In this document: piece by piece, positions 11,657 through 23,035 of the stretch
Position numbering within the stretch: position 1 is the first letter of the stretch
Layout: the number at the start of each line of letters is the position of its first letter
Assembly (NCBI RefSeq): GCF_000715075.1
Contig: NC_134096.1
Span: 120,030,698 to 120,094,697 of the forward strand
DNA: 64,000 nucleotides
Source of the DNA: Nicotiana tabacum
Lineage: Eukaryota > Streptophyta > Magnoliopsida > Solanales > Solanaceae
Reading direction: 5' to 3'
Translations under genes and position numbers: made by a program
Notes under the pieces: model-generated
The model's database searches: none
What the model was told of the DNA's origin: nothing
What the model saw: only the letters and a program-made list of their open reading frames with translations

Positions 11657-12288
11657 TCATCGGCGACATCGATACCCCTTAGAGACCAGTGCTTAAACGC
11701 ACTAAAACATCGATGGTGAGGGAAAAGCGATCTCGGACTCAAGATTACGCACCCATGGGGACTTTGTCCTTTGATGATGAAGATACAGAAGGGGTCATCC
11801 AACCTCATAACGACGCACTGGTAATATCCGTACTCATGAATAAAACTAAAATTAAGCGTGTGTTAATCGATCTAGGTAGCTCGGCCAACATCATCCGATT
11901 GAAGGTAGTAGAGTAGCTCGGCCTACAGGATCAGATCGTACCCGCGACTCTGGTTCTAAACGGGTTCAATATGGCATGTGAAACCACCAAAGGTGAGATA
12001 ATCCTACCAATAAACGTGGCCGGAACCATCCAGGAAACAAAGTTTCACGTGATCGAAGGCGATATGAGATACAACGCCCTTTTCGGAAGGCCATGGATCC
12101 ACAACATGAGAGCTGTACCTTCGACCCTACACCAGTCCCTCAAATTCCCGACATCGAGAGGTGTCAAAATGGTGTACGGAGAACAACCAGCCACAAAGAA
12201 AATGTTCGCCGTCGATGAAGCTAAACCAATGTCCTCACTTTCGCCGATAAAAGGATCGGGCCCGGAAGGAGAATGGGACATCAAATAG
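11657..12288 (+). pseudogene. Protease of Tat element
   Basis: Catalytic motif V-L-I-D-L-G-S-S-A near 11850-11885, with Leu in place of the Thr found in other retropepsins. It is interrupted by TAG at 11914-11916. The block from 11971 carries FHVIEGDMRYNALFGRPWIH, the conserved protease C-terminal signature. It sits in a different frame from gag, so a frameshift separates them. Confidence 0.85.
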
Positions 12289-13400
12289 CAATCACAGACA
12301 TCGGCTTCAACCCAGCTAGGCAACTAGAAAATCGAAGAGGATGATGATCAAAAGGTCCCTCAATCTTTCGTGATTCCCGATGACTCCGACGCCACCAAAT
12401 CAATAATCGAGGATCTAGAGCAAGTCACATTAATCGAGCACTGGCCCGAGCGAAAGGTATACTTAGGAACGGGGTTGAGCCCCGAACTCAGGAAGAAACT
12501 CGTTCAATTTCTTATCGATAACATCGATTGTTTTGCCTTGTCCTATTTAGATATAACAGGGATCCCGCCGGACATAACGATGCATCGGCTAAGTTTGGAC
12601 CCCAGGTTCAGACCGGTGAAGCAAAAGAGAAGACCTCAGTCCGAAAGAAAGCACGCATTCATAAAGGACGAGGTAACCAAGCTTCTCAAAGTAGGGTCCA
12701 TTTGGGAGGTGAAATATCCCGAATGGCTAGCCAACGTAGTTGTAGTCCCTAAAAAAGGGATCAAACTTAGAATGTGTGTGGACTATAAGGATTTGAACAA
12801 AGAATGCCCCAAAGATTCCTTTTCGCTCCCCAACATCGATCGCATGATCGATGCCACGGCCGGCTACAAGATCCTCACTTTTCTCGATGCCTATTCCGGG
12901 TATAATCAAATCCATATGAACCCGGAGGACCAGGAAAAGACTTCATTTGTCACCAAATATAGAACGTATTGTTATAATGTGATGCCCTTCGGGCTAAAAA
13001 ATGCAGGGGCTACTTACCAACGCCTCATTAATAAAATGTTCGAAGAACAAATAGTAAAATCAATGGAAGTTTATATTGATGACATGCTAGTTAAATCCCT
13101 GCACGCAGAGGACCGTTTGATCCATTTGCAGGAAACGTTCGAAATTTTGAGGAAATACAACATGAAGCTCAATCCCGAAAAATGTGCTTTTGGGGTCGGT
13201 TCGGGAAAGTTCCTCATCTTCATGGTGTCACATCGGGGAATAGAGATTAACCCCGATAAAATTAAGGCCATCGAAGACATCGTAGTTGTGGATAGCGTGA
13301 AGGCCGTACAAAGGCTAACGGGTCGAATTGCAGCATTAGGCCGGTTGATTTCAAGATCATCTGACCGAAGTCACAAATATTTTCTCTCTACTCAAAAAGA
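12289..13400 (+). pseudogene. Reverse transcriptase of Tat element
   Basis: Contains RPVKQKRRPQSERKHAFIKD, YPEWLANVVVVPKKG, CVDYKDLNKECPKDSF, the FLDAYSGYNQIHM motif and the catalytic Y-I-D-D box at about 13073-13084. The frame is open from 12370 across the whole RT palm, the longest intact stretch of pol here. It shifts near 13375, within ISRSSDRSHKYF. Confidence 0.9.
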
Positions 13401-14404
13401 AGAACGATTTTTCTTGGATCCCGGAGTGCCAACAAGCATTAGAGGAACTAAAGCGATATCTATCAAACTCACCACTACTTCACACTCCAAAAACAGACAA
13501 AAAACTTTGTTTGTACTTGGCAGTATCGGAAGTCGCCGTAAGCGGTGTCCTAGTTTGAGAAGAGCAAGGTACGCAATTCTCCGTTTATTATACGAGTGGA
13601 ACCTTAGGAGAAGCGAAAACTAGATATCCGCTCTTAGAAAAATTGGCACTTGCACTGATAAGCGCCTCAAGAAAGTTAAAGCCGTACTTTCAATGTCATC
13701 CCATATGTGTGTTAACCACTTACCCATTTCGTAATATTTTGCATAAACCCGAGTTATCAAGCCGACTGGCCAAATGGGCCATCAAACTCAGTGGGTACGA
13801 TATCGAATATCAACCCCGTACGACCATCAAGTCTCAAATTTTAGCAGACTTCGTGGTCGATTTCACGCCAACCCTCGTACCCGAAGTCGAAAAAGAACTC
13901 CTGTTGAAATCAGGTACTTCATCGGGGGTATGGATCCTTTTTACGGATGGGGCTTCGAACATGAAAGGGTACGGGCTGGGCATAGTTTTGAAACCACCCA
14001 CGGGTAACACTATTAGGCAATCTATTAAAACTGTCAGGTTGACTAATAACGAGGCCGAGTATAAAGCCATGATTGCATGTCTCGAGCTAGCTAGAAACTT
14101 GGGAGCAGAAGTCATTGAAGCCAATTGCGACTCCTTGCTGGTGGTGAGTCAAGTAAACAAAACCTTCGAAGTTCGAGAAGGTAGAATGCAAAGGTATTTA
14201 GATAAACTGCTTGTCACTTTGCACCATTTCAAACAATGGACTTTACGGCATGTACCACGGGAACAGAATAATGAGGCCGATGCGCTTGCGAATTTGGGGT
14301 CGTCGGTCAAGGTAGATGACTCGGGCTTGGGAAATATTGTTCAACTTTCGAGATCGGTAATCGAAGAAGGTCACGCCGAAATAAATTCTGCAAGCTTAAC
14401 CTGA
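13401..14404 (+). pseudogene. Dual RNase H of Tat element
   Basis: The first gypsy-type RNase H (about 13480-13860) is degenerate and crosses a frameshift. The second starts near 13930 with FTDGASNMKGYG and keeps LTNNEAEYKAMIACLELAR, the ANCDSLLVVSQVNKTFEVRE region and HVPREQNNEADALANLG. A second, archaeal-like RNase H is a known Tat-lineage trait. The catalytic Asp and Glu residues of this second domain appear present. Confidence 0.88.
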
Positions 14405-15690
14405 GATTGGAGAAATAAGAATATTGAATACTTGAAGAGCGGGAAACTCCCATCGGACCCTAAAGATTCCAGAACCCTATGGACTAAAGCTGCTCGATTC
14501 ACATTGGCTTCGGACGGAACACTATACCGAAGAACATTCGATGGACCGTTGGCAGTATGCTTGGGTCCGGGAGATACCGATTACATCCTATGGGAAGTGC
14601 ACGAGGGTACTTGCGGGAATCACTCTGGAGCCAATACATTAGTTCGAAAAATAATCAGAGCAGGGTATTATTGGATCGATATGGGCAAAGATGCGAAGGA
14701 ATTTGTTCGTAAATGTGACAAATGTCAAAGGTTTGCACCGATGATCCACCAACCCGGAGAGCAACTCCACTCAGTCCTATCCCCATGGCCGTTCATGAAG
14801 GGGGGAATGGATATCGTCGGCCCTCTTCCATCGACCCAAGTAAAGCCAAATTCATTTTATTTATGACTGATTATTTTTCTAAATGGGTTGAAGTGCAGAC
14901 GTTCGAGAAAATAAGAGAGAAAGAAGTTATAGACTTTATTTGGGATCATATCATATGCCGATTCGGGATACCCGCCGAAATAATGTGTGACAATGGAAAA
15001 TAATTCGTTGGCAGCAAAGTAACAAGATTCCCCGAAGACTACAAGATAAGAAGGATACTATCGACGCCATACCACCCTAGTGGGAATGGACATGCCGAAT
15101 CAACGAACAAAACTGTCATTCAAAACTTAAAGAAGAGGTTGAACGACGCTAAAGGGAAATAGAGAGAAATCCTGCCCGAAGTCCTTTGGGCATATCGGAC
15201 GACGTCAAAATCCAGTACGGGAGCAACCCCATTCTCCTTAGTATATGGGTCCGAAGCTTTGATACCAATCGAAGTTAGTTAACCCAGTGCCAAAATTCGA
15301 TTCGCGATGGAAGAATCAAATAACGAGGCTATGAATACCAGCCTCGAACTATCGGACGAAAGACGAGAAGCTGCTCTCGTCCAATTGGCCGCCCAAAAGC
15401 AGCGAATTGAAAGATATTATAATCGAAGAACCAAGCTCCGCCATTTCAAGCCTGTGGACTTAGTGTTAAGAAAAATTACCATCAGTACCCAAAATCCGAA
15501 CGAAGGAAAACTAGGACCGAATTGGGAAGGACCATATCAGGTGCTCGAGAACATCGGAAAGGGATCGTACAGGCTCGGCATTTTAAAAGGCAAACAACTG
15601 GAATGTATCACATCTAAAACGGTACTACTGCTAAGGTACGACCTTTCCATATTCGTTTATATTTCAAAACTGACCCCTGCAGAAGTCTGA
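14405..15690 (+). pseudogene. Integrase of Tat element
   Basis: Zinc-binding region with HEGTCGNHSGA and CDKCQRF; core with GGMDIVGPLP, the second Asp in IMCDNGK, and HPSGNGHAESTNK with the Glu. Frame change near 14860, then stops at 15001-15003, about 15161 and about 15281. The C-terminal domain reads HFKPVDLVLRK and then GPNWEGPYQVLENIGKGSYRL, ending at 15688-15690. Confidence 0.88.
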
Positions 15691-16624
15691 ACAAGGGCTA
15701 AGATGGATCTCTTGCTTGAAAGTACACGTTGCACTCTTTTTCCCTTAGACCGATTTTATCCCAAATGAGTTTTTCGGCAAGGTTTTTAATGAGGCAACCA
15801 TTGATCGTGTAGCATTTACAACAATATCCGAGGCCTCGCAAGAGAGTTATTTCACAACAACAGGGTTCCAATAGGAAAAATTTTAAGAGCCAAATGGTCG
15901 AAGCGAACCATGCTCATATCGACTGGCCCGAACCCAGGCGTGTAATAACGTGCGAAGAAAGTTCTTTTCTTTATCAGCATCTTATATCCAAGGAAAATTC
16001 CTCTATTTTGAGATTTATTATGCAATCAGAATTAAGATAAACTCGACCACTAAGCCTACGGGCTACTTTTATTTCGAGTTTGAGCAAACACTCACTCAAC
16101 CATTACGCCTCCGGGCTACATTACTTCAAGTTCGAATCATTCACTCGCTTAAGCCAACGGGCTACATTACTTCGAGTTCGAATCATTCACTCGACTACTA
16201 AGCCTACGGGCTACTTTTATTTCGAGTTCGAGCAAACACTCACTCGACCATTATGCCTACGGGCTACATTACTTCGAGTTTGAATTATTCACTCGACTAC
16301 TAAGCCTACGAGCTACTTTTATTTCGAGTTCGAGCAAGCACTCACTCGACCAATACACCTACAGTCTATATTTCTTCAAGCTCGAATCATTGACTCAACT
16401 AATAAGCCTAAGGGCTACATTGCTCCAAGTTTGAGTAAGCGCTCGCTCGGTTACAGAGGCTACAAAGTCCAAATTTTATTAAGTTGTTTAAATCATTATG
16501 AAAACATTCATAAGGCGTGAATAAAGTCCTCACAAGACAGGAAACAAAAACATAAGCAAGTCGGCAAAAAAAGGGGATATATCTATATACAAATTTATCT
16601 GCATGGGTGATTACAACGTAAAAA
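15691..16624 (+). repeat. 3' spacer of Tat element with tandem repeats (core 16045-16450)
   Basis: Non-coding region after integrase. From about 16045 to 16450 two related ~50-60-bp units alternate: one with CCTACGGGCTACTTTTATTT, the other with GGGCTACATTACTTCGAGTT, giving a higher-order period near 115-120 bp and about three to four copies. Tandem repeats in this region are known for Tat/Ogre elements and can seed satellites. Confidence 0.8.
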
Positions 16625-18971
16625 CTAAGAACTAAACTTCTCGGTCAGGAGCGGTCTCTTCTTTATCAGGCTCCCCCCGTTCTCGGATCTGCTCTTACTC
16701 CTATCATTATCATCATCGTCATCATCATCGCCATTAGAAACCAGAGCTTTAGCATCGGCTTCGAGTTCTTTGGCCCTTTTTATCTCTTCAGCGAGATCGA
16801 AACCATGAGCATGGATCTCCTCGAGAGTTTCCCTTAGGGATCGACACTTAGCAAGATCGGCGACCCAATGTGCTCGAGTATCGGCGGACTCGGCTGCCTT
16901 TCTTGCCTGGACTTGGGGCAGCTTCAGCATCGGCCCGATAGACGGCCACAAGTATATCTGCATCGGCCTTTGCCTTTTCGGCATCAGATTCACCCTTGGC
17001 AAATACAGAGGCCAACCGAGCTTCAAGCTCCTCAATTCTTCTTGCTTGAAACAGGCCTTTTTCTTCATTTTCTGAAGTTGGGTTTCGGACGATGATAACT
17101 GGGCTCGAGCAGTCTCTTTTTCTGTAGCAAAGCGGTCCATACCTTCTTTCCACCGCAAAGACTCCGTTCTTATCACGTCGACCTCCTCACGAAGCTTCCC
17201 GATCATCTCGATTTTTTGCTGCAGCTGTGAGACCGAAATGTTAGCTATCGTTCCGGTATCAAGCCCATAGTCTTTCAAAAGCATCATTACCTGCTCAGAC
17301 AAATCGGTCTGATCTCGATAAGCCTTGGCCAAAATGAACATAAAGATAGTACCGACAAAATGATTTTAAAAGCTCACTTGATTCAAAGCCTGCCGCAATC
17401 CGTGAAAAAGATTCGATTCATCACCAGCACCGGCAACGTCCTCAATGCCGGTAAACAATTCACGAAAGGGATCTTCTTCATCGTGAGGCCTGTCTGGATT
17501 GAGGGTTCCCAGAGCTTGAGCTTCCCGAATCACCCTTGCGGAAAAAGCGGGAAAGGTAGGCGAATCCTCAATTACTGCTGCCCCAAATGAATTGCCTGGA
17601 GCATTCTCCTTGGTTCGAAGGGGTTCGAGGGCCCCTTCGGTCATATCCCCTGCCCGTTGACTCCGATGAGATGCGTCTTCGATATCCGATAGTTTGGGGA
17701 CTCTACCCAAATCTTTCTCCAGTATATCCTCAGTTCGAGGCGGAGCCTCATGGAGCATCATTGATCCAGCCGCCAATGAGGTATCGGTGGTTCTCTTCAT
17801 TCAGACCACCAGCATGGACTCATCGTTTTCTTCTTCTTCATCTTCATACCTTAGACGCAGAACGGCTTCCACGGTCAAAGGAATGGCGTTCTTGTTCGGC
17901 TTACAAGCCATACTAATCTTGGGTTTTGAATCTTCGGGAATGGAGGCTCTTTTCCTTTTATTTTCCTTCACCGGCTTTGGGACAGCGGCCGAAATTTTCT
18001 CCTCATTGGACAAGGGCCTCAAAACCGTGTCTTTATCCAAACCTGCATATGAAAAACCTTAATATTTTGAAAACCACCTCGTTCGAATCATCAAAAAGTA
18101 CGAGAAATGAGCTTACTGTGATTTTTGGCCTCCCACTGACCCTTTGACAAATCACTCCATGAGCGCTCGGCGTATGTGGAGGTCGAAACAAGGGCTCGTA
18201 CCCAGTTCTTGAGATCTGGAACTACTCCGGGCATCCAGGGAATCGCTACATCACAAAAAGAGGAGTGTCGATGAGAGAATAAATGAAAGAACAAAGAAGA
18301 AGTAACATCAAGATCACACTTACATTTCATATTCCACTCTTCGGGAAAGGGCATCTTTTCAGTCGGAATCAGGTCCGAAGTCCTTACTCGAACGAACCTG
18401 CCCATCCAACCCCAGTCCCTGTCCTCGTCAATACTCGAGAACAGAGCCTTAGTAACCCTCCTCGAAAAAGTCGAGGACAGTATAATCGGATAAGATGGTC
18501 GAGGGTGAACGACATCCCCTCGATTTTGCTTACGAAATATCGGATCAGGATAACGATCCGCCAAAAGGAAGGGTGGACCTGGCCTAGGGTTATTTGGTAT
18601 TGATGACAGAAATTAATGATAACGGAATCGAGGGGACCCAACGTGAAAGGATAAGAATACACATTCAAAAACCAACTCATGTGCGAAGTGATATCTTCGT
18701 GAGAAGAAGGAATCATTATTTCTTTTTTATCCCAATTGCAATCTTTCTTTAGCTGTTGGAGGTGCTTCTCGGTTATCGAACATATATACCTCGATACTGG
18801 TTCACATCGACCAGGCACCGATGATCCTTTATCGATCTTGAAATCAGAAGTAAGGACGCACGCCCCAGGAACGCACTCCTCAGGCCGTGGTTCTGCCGGC
18901 GTATCATCGGCGGCACACTGTGAAGATGAAGTTTTCTCTTTCTGAGGGATGGTTTGTGACGTTTTCGCCAT
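16625..18971 (-). pseudogene. Antisense spliced ORF of Tat element
   Basis: A gene-like structure opposite to gag-pol. Proposed exons: 18971-18324, 18245-18117, 18042-17378, about 17323-16625. Introns 1 and 2 are 78 and 74 bp with clean GTAAGT/GTAAGC donors and AG acceptors; the third (about 54 bp) is less sure. Exon 1 begins MAKTSQTIPQKEK and contains the GWMGRFVRVRTSDLIP block; the last exon is charged and coiled-coil-like with a run of Asp near its end. Lesions: a frameshift near 18470, TGA at 17803-17801, and two opposite frameshifts near 17045 and 16925. Extra antisense ORFs are known in Tat-lineage elements; their function is unknown. Confidence 0.72.
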
Positions 18972-19144
18972 TTTCGAGTTCAGAAACGAGGAATAGAGAA
19001 AAATGACAAAGATTTGGTAAAATTGAGGAGGGGCTTTTGCAGAAAGAAATCACAGATTTACTGTTAAGTTGGAGAGTACGAAGAAGAACTTGGGAAATTT
19101 GGAAGATAGAAGATGTAAAAGTGGTAAAAGATAAAAGAAAGAGT

Positions 19145-19152
19145 TATTTATA
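19145..19152 (-). promoter_or_regulatory. TATA box of the antisense ORF
   Basis: TATAAATA on the minus strand, 174 bp upstream of the antisense start codon at 18971. It fits a promoter for the antisense gene. Assigned from sequence and spacing only. Confidence 0.5.
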
Positions 19153-19189
19153 GGTTCAAGCGGTGGCGGTTCAGTATCATCGGTGGCCG

Positions 19190-20078
19190 ACCACCGCCTG
19201 ACATGCATTAAATGCCTTGAAAGACTAAACCGACGGGACAGCTACCAAATGCGTCATGGTCGAACCCGATGGAAACGTCAGGTTATAATCCGATCGAGCC
19301 GTTAAAAAATCATATCGTTTCTCGCCACATTCTTTCTGAGAAACGAGGGGACTATCTGTATACGGTCGAAATAGATTTCGGCCTTAGCACGTCCGATCGA
19401 GTTCGAACGATGATCTATCGAAGTAAGATCCCGAAGGTGGTACAAACTAACCTCGAACCCGGGGAGGCCGATCCGTGTCGAGTTCGATATCATTATCAAG
19501 CTCGAATCGAGATCGAACCATGATGCAGAGTAGATCTATCATGCTGATAATCCAGAGACTAACCAACATTGACCTCGAATCAATTCGAGGGCTCGAGCTC
19601 GAACCAAGATCAAGAGCTCGAGTCGAAATCAAGCTCAAACCAAAATCGAGGATTCTAAGCAAGATCGAGCTCGCAGACAAAAGCCGTTGCAATCCCACTA
19701 GAGAGAATCTTGGCAGAAATTGTGAAAAAACTGACTTATCATGGGTCTCCCACTGAATGTTTATTTTATTATGCTTAGAGCCAAATTCCTCCCCTATAAA
19801 AGGGCTTGGTTACCATTTCTATAAAGACAAGTTTTCTAAGGCTTACATTATAATAAAAACGCTATATTCTTCTACAGTAAAAAATCGTTCTTTCAGATTT
19901 CTAAGATTGATTCAATTTGTTGAATCCTAAGATTCATTGTTCCTGACAACCTTATCTATTTCGTATTCTCTGCAATCTATATTTATATTTCTATTTATCC
20001 TTACATTTTGTGCTAAGTTACGCCACATATCCTCGGAACTACGTATAAATTCAACTCTATCCATTTTTCGGGTAAACA
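19190..20078 (+). repeat. 3' LTR of Tat element (left edge uncertain)
   Basis: Ends in GGGTAAACA just before the L5 splice donor. A strong TATAAAAG lies at 19795-19802. The upstream part (about 19475-19680) is dense in CTCGA/TCGAG motifs. With no 5' LTR to compare, the left boundary is a guess. Confidence 0.6.
19795..19802 (+). promoter_or_regulatory. TATA box of Tat LTR
   Basis: CCCCTATAAAAGGGCTTGG is a classic plant LTR core promoter, about 280 bp before the LTR end. In a 5' LTR it would start genomic RNA. Confidence 0.7.
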
Positions 20079-20091
20079 AAAGTAAGTATAC

Positions 20092-20331
20092 CTGGTGAAT
20101 ATTGGTGTAATTGAATTCTTCCTTCATATTCTTTTCGAGGTAATTTGTTTTCAGGTGATTAACCTTTACAGCTTCACTTTTATCCACCAATATGAGGCTT
20201 TCACCGTCAATTTATTGGGCAGGGCTAAAACCTTAGCATTTACAGGCCGGTAATCGAATGGAATGGGCCGGAAATTCTCTGTGGAAAGAGGAGGCCATGG
20301 AGTGCAAAAGCAGAGGAGAAGATGCCGCCAT
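20092..20331 (-). pseudogene. RPL5: Plastid ribosomal protein L5, first exon (frameshifted)
   Basis: Start codon at 20331 gives MAASSPLLLHSMASSFHREF, a Ser-rich plastid transit peptide. That frame reaches TAA at 20235-20233. The protein appears to continue in other frames: RPVNAKVLALPNKLTVKAS, then VDKSEAVKVNHLKTNYLEK and KEEFNYTNIHQ, which ends at a GTATAC donor (20091-20086). Two frame changes and an apparent short in-frame loss before KEEFNY make it a pseudogene. It joins in phase with the exon at 10140-10340, and NIHQ/VPKIEKI is the expected L5 junction. The gene would be targeted to the plastid 50S subunit if whole. Confidence 0.82.
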
Positions 20332-21083
20332 TTCACGCCAGACGGAGGGGGAAATGGCTTGAAAATAAGTAAATGCTCTTATCCAGTTTATCTCCCTGGA
20401 GTAAACCTCCACGTTCCATATTTTTTTTAATATTTATAAATGAAATAATCTTTAGAAACAGAGGAAAAAAATAGTTTAACTTACTAAAAAATTGTTTTGC
20501 AGCTGAAAAACTTTTCTTTCTCTTTGGAGAAAAAAGAATTCATTTCTTGATGAATGGTCGAAAAAAATCGTAAAAAAACTGAAATCGTTTTAGCAAAAAC
20601 TTTGAGGAAAAAATATATTTAGCCAATATTTAAGAAAATTTTGCAGAGTCCTACCAATAATAAGTAATTAACAATGACAGCTAATTAACTACATTTCTAA
20701 CACAAATCTATAAGGCCTGAACAATCATTCCCACAACTTTCTTTCCCTCATTTAATGCATTACCTCAACATGCTCTCATTTTTCCTTCACATAAATGCTT
20801 TTAAATCTAATTTTTATACTTATAATATATTAACTTTAATAATACATTGTGTTATATAATTATTGAATACATGATAAATAGTAATGTTATATATGAATAT
20901 ACATTACTAGTATATAGTAATACTATCATGTATGACGTATTTATGATATACACATACAATATAATACATATATATATAAAATACTATTATGCATGACATA
21001 TTTATGATATACACATACAATATAATACAATCGTTCATAAAATTTTTCAGCCATTGTATGTATAAAATGTGTATTTAATAATA

Positions 21084-21127
<44 letters not shown>

Positions 21128-21714
21128 CACGTGAAAAAAATATATACACGTTATAAATATTTATGTACATGATATAATGATGGTATTTAACGGTGTATAA
21201 ATTACAATGGTATTCTACTATATTATATACACAGTATAATAATGATATTTAATAGTATTAATATATAACCTACAGTGGTATTCTAGTATATTAATTTTAT
21301 ATTTTATCATATTAGTTCCTCTTTAATGTGCTCCAAGCCATTCTAGCGAAGACAATATAAAAAAAGAGAAGGAAATGTCTTCCAAAAGTCTACATGACAA
21401 AGCAAAGAGCAAGAGATTAAATGAAGTAATAACGTATGGGAATAGGAAAGATTGTATTTAAATTCGGCAGATTTTTTAGGGGCCTAATAGGAATTGATCA
21501 AACTTTCAAATTTAAATTCAAAATTAGATCTGCTAAAATGGTAAAAAAGTTTGCTATTTTTGGAATAAGTAGAAAATACTATTATTTATGAGAAAACTCT
21601 TTAAAAATTGAGCAACTGTGAAAAATCTTCAAAATTTCCAAAGGAAACAACATTAGATCTGGAATCTTTTCTTTGGGCATCTTGGGCTTGTGTTTTACAG
21701 GAAAAATTTATAAC
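20332..21714. other. AT-rich DNA with local duplications
   Basis: No gene seen. A segment containing TATTTATGATATACACATAC occurs twice around 20921-21030, a tandem duplication with a period near 65 bp. A (GT)n(AT)n microsatellite lies at 21084-21121. The first bases may be promoter or 5' UTR of the L5 remnant. Confidence 0.6.
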
Positions 21715-21751
21715 TAGCCATTTTAACGGCTGGTCAATCAAATTTAGCCAC
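21715..21751 (+). repeat. Left terminal inverted repeat of MULE
   Basis: Matches the reverse complement of 36302-36338 with scattered mismatches. The shared ends TAGCCATTTT and TTAGCCAC are the strongest support. Confidence 0.65.
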
Positions 21752-22202
21752 ATAATCAAAAGTCAACTATATTTAGCTAGTACATTAACACGGAAATGAT
21801 TTGTTGACAAAAATATCCCTACTTTGTTTATAAAAGTTACGCGACATGACCTCATACTCTGTTTCTGCAGAATTTTGCGGCTCAATCTGTAGATTGAAGT
21901 AAGCTCCCACGATTATTCCTCTGATTCTTCAAATTTTCTGGCTTAATCTTCTGATTCTTCTCACTGTGTTAATCTACCATTCTTCTCGTTTGTAATTGAA
22001 ATCGTAACTAATAATTGCTGTATTGTTATATATTATGATGAATTTCATATGAAAATCGTTTATTTTGTACTAATTTATTCTGTGATTGATTGTGTAATAT
22101 ATAAATGTGATTTAATTTTCAGTACTTTATGTTGTCATTAAACACCGAAAATATTTATTTGATTAAAAAAATACAGTAAAAGGAATGCCAAATGAATTAA
22201 TT
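21752..22202 (+). other. MULE leader region
   Basis: T-rich sequence between the inverted repeat and the tandem array. It resembles a 5' UTR with a candidate intron (a GTAACT donor near 22003, TTTTCAG acceptor near 22122), but no coding sequence is recognisable. Confidence 0.4.
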
Positions 22203-23035
22203 GCAGAACAAAACATCAGTATAATATGCTGGACTTTTCTAAATTGATAAGTAAAACTTACAAACTTTCAGCATATTATACTGGAAGTATCTGTGATTCA
22301 AACCAGAAGAACACATCTAAATGTCTAATGTTCCCCTAATGTCCAGAATAAAATGTTGGACTTTTGTGATTAGATATGTGAAAACTACAAACACTCCAGC
22401 ATATAATACTGGAGGTATCTTTGATACAAATCAGAAAAAATGATGAATAAAATGTTGCAGAACAAAACACCAGTATAATATGCTAGACCTTTTTGAATTG
22501 ATATCTAAAACTTACAAACTTCCAGCATATTATACTGGAAGTATCTGTGATACACACCAGAAGAACACATCTAAATGTCAAAGGTTCCCCTAATGGCCTA
22601 AATGAATGCTGGACTTTTGTGATTAGATATGTGAAAACTACAAACTCTCCAGCATATAATACTGGAGGTATCTTTGATTCAAACCAGAAAAAATGCTGAA
22701 TAAAATATTGCAGAACAAAACGCCAGTATAATATGCTGGACCTTTCTAAATTGATATGTAAAACTTATAAACTTTCAGCATATTATACTGGAAGTATCTG
22801 TGGTTCAAACCAGAAGAACACATCTAAATGTCTAGTTTTCTCCTAATATCCTGAATAAAATGCTGGACTTTTGTGATTAGATATGTGAAAACTACAAACT
22901 CTCTAGCATATAATACTAGAGGTATCTTTGATACAAACCATAAAAAATGCTGAATAAAATAATACAGAACAAAATACCAGTATAATATGCTGAACCTTTT
23001 TGAATTGATCTAAAACTTACAAACTTCCAGCTTAT
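22203..23035 (+). repeat. 254-bp dimeric tandem array, left part
   Basis: Units start at 22203, 22457, 22710 and 22964 (GCAGAACAAAACACCAG). Each holds two related ~127-bp halves and inverted pairs such as CCAGTATAATATGCTGG and CCAGCATATTATACTGG. The fourth unit is cut by the Athila element at 23036 and continues at 34470. Confidence 0.85.

Larger units (their letters stand above)
10541..20078 (+). mobile_element. Ty3/gypsy Tat-lineage element, 5'-truncated
   Basis: Order: gag (lacking its N-terminus), protease, RT, a degenerate RNase H plus a second RNase H, integrase, a tandem-repeat region, an antisense spliced gene, 3' LTR. The dual RNase H and the MCVDYKDLNKECPKDSFSLP RT signature mark the Tat lineage (Retand/Ogre group). 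The 5' LTR, primer site and gag start are absent. The right end is placed at the CA of GGGTAAACA, just before the L5 donor. It lies in an L5 intron, in the orientation opposite to the gene. Confidence 0.88.
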
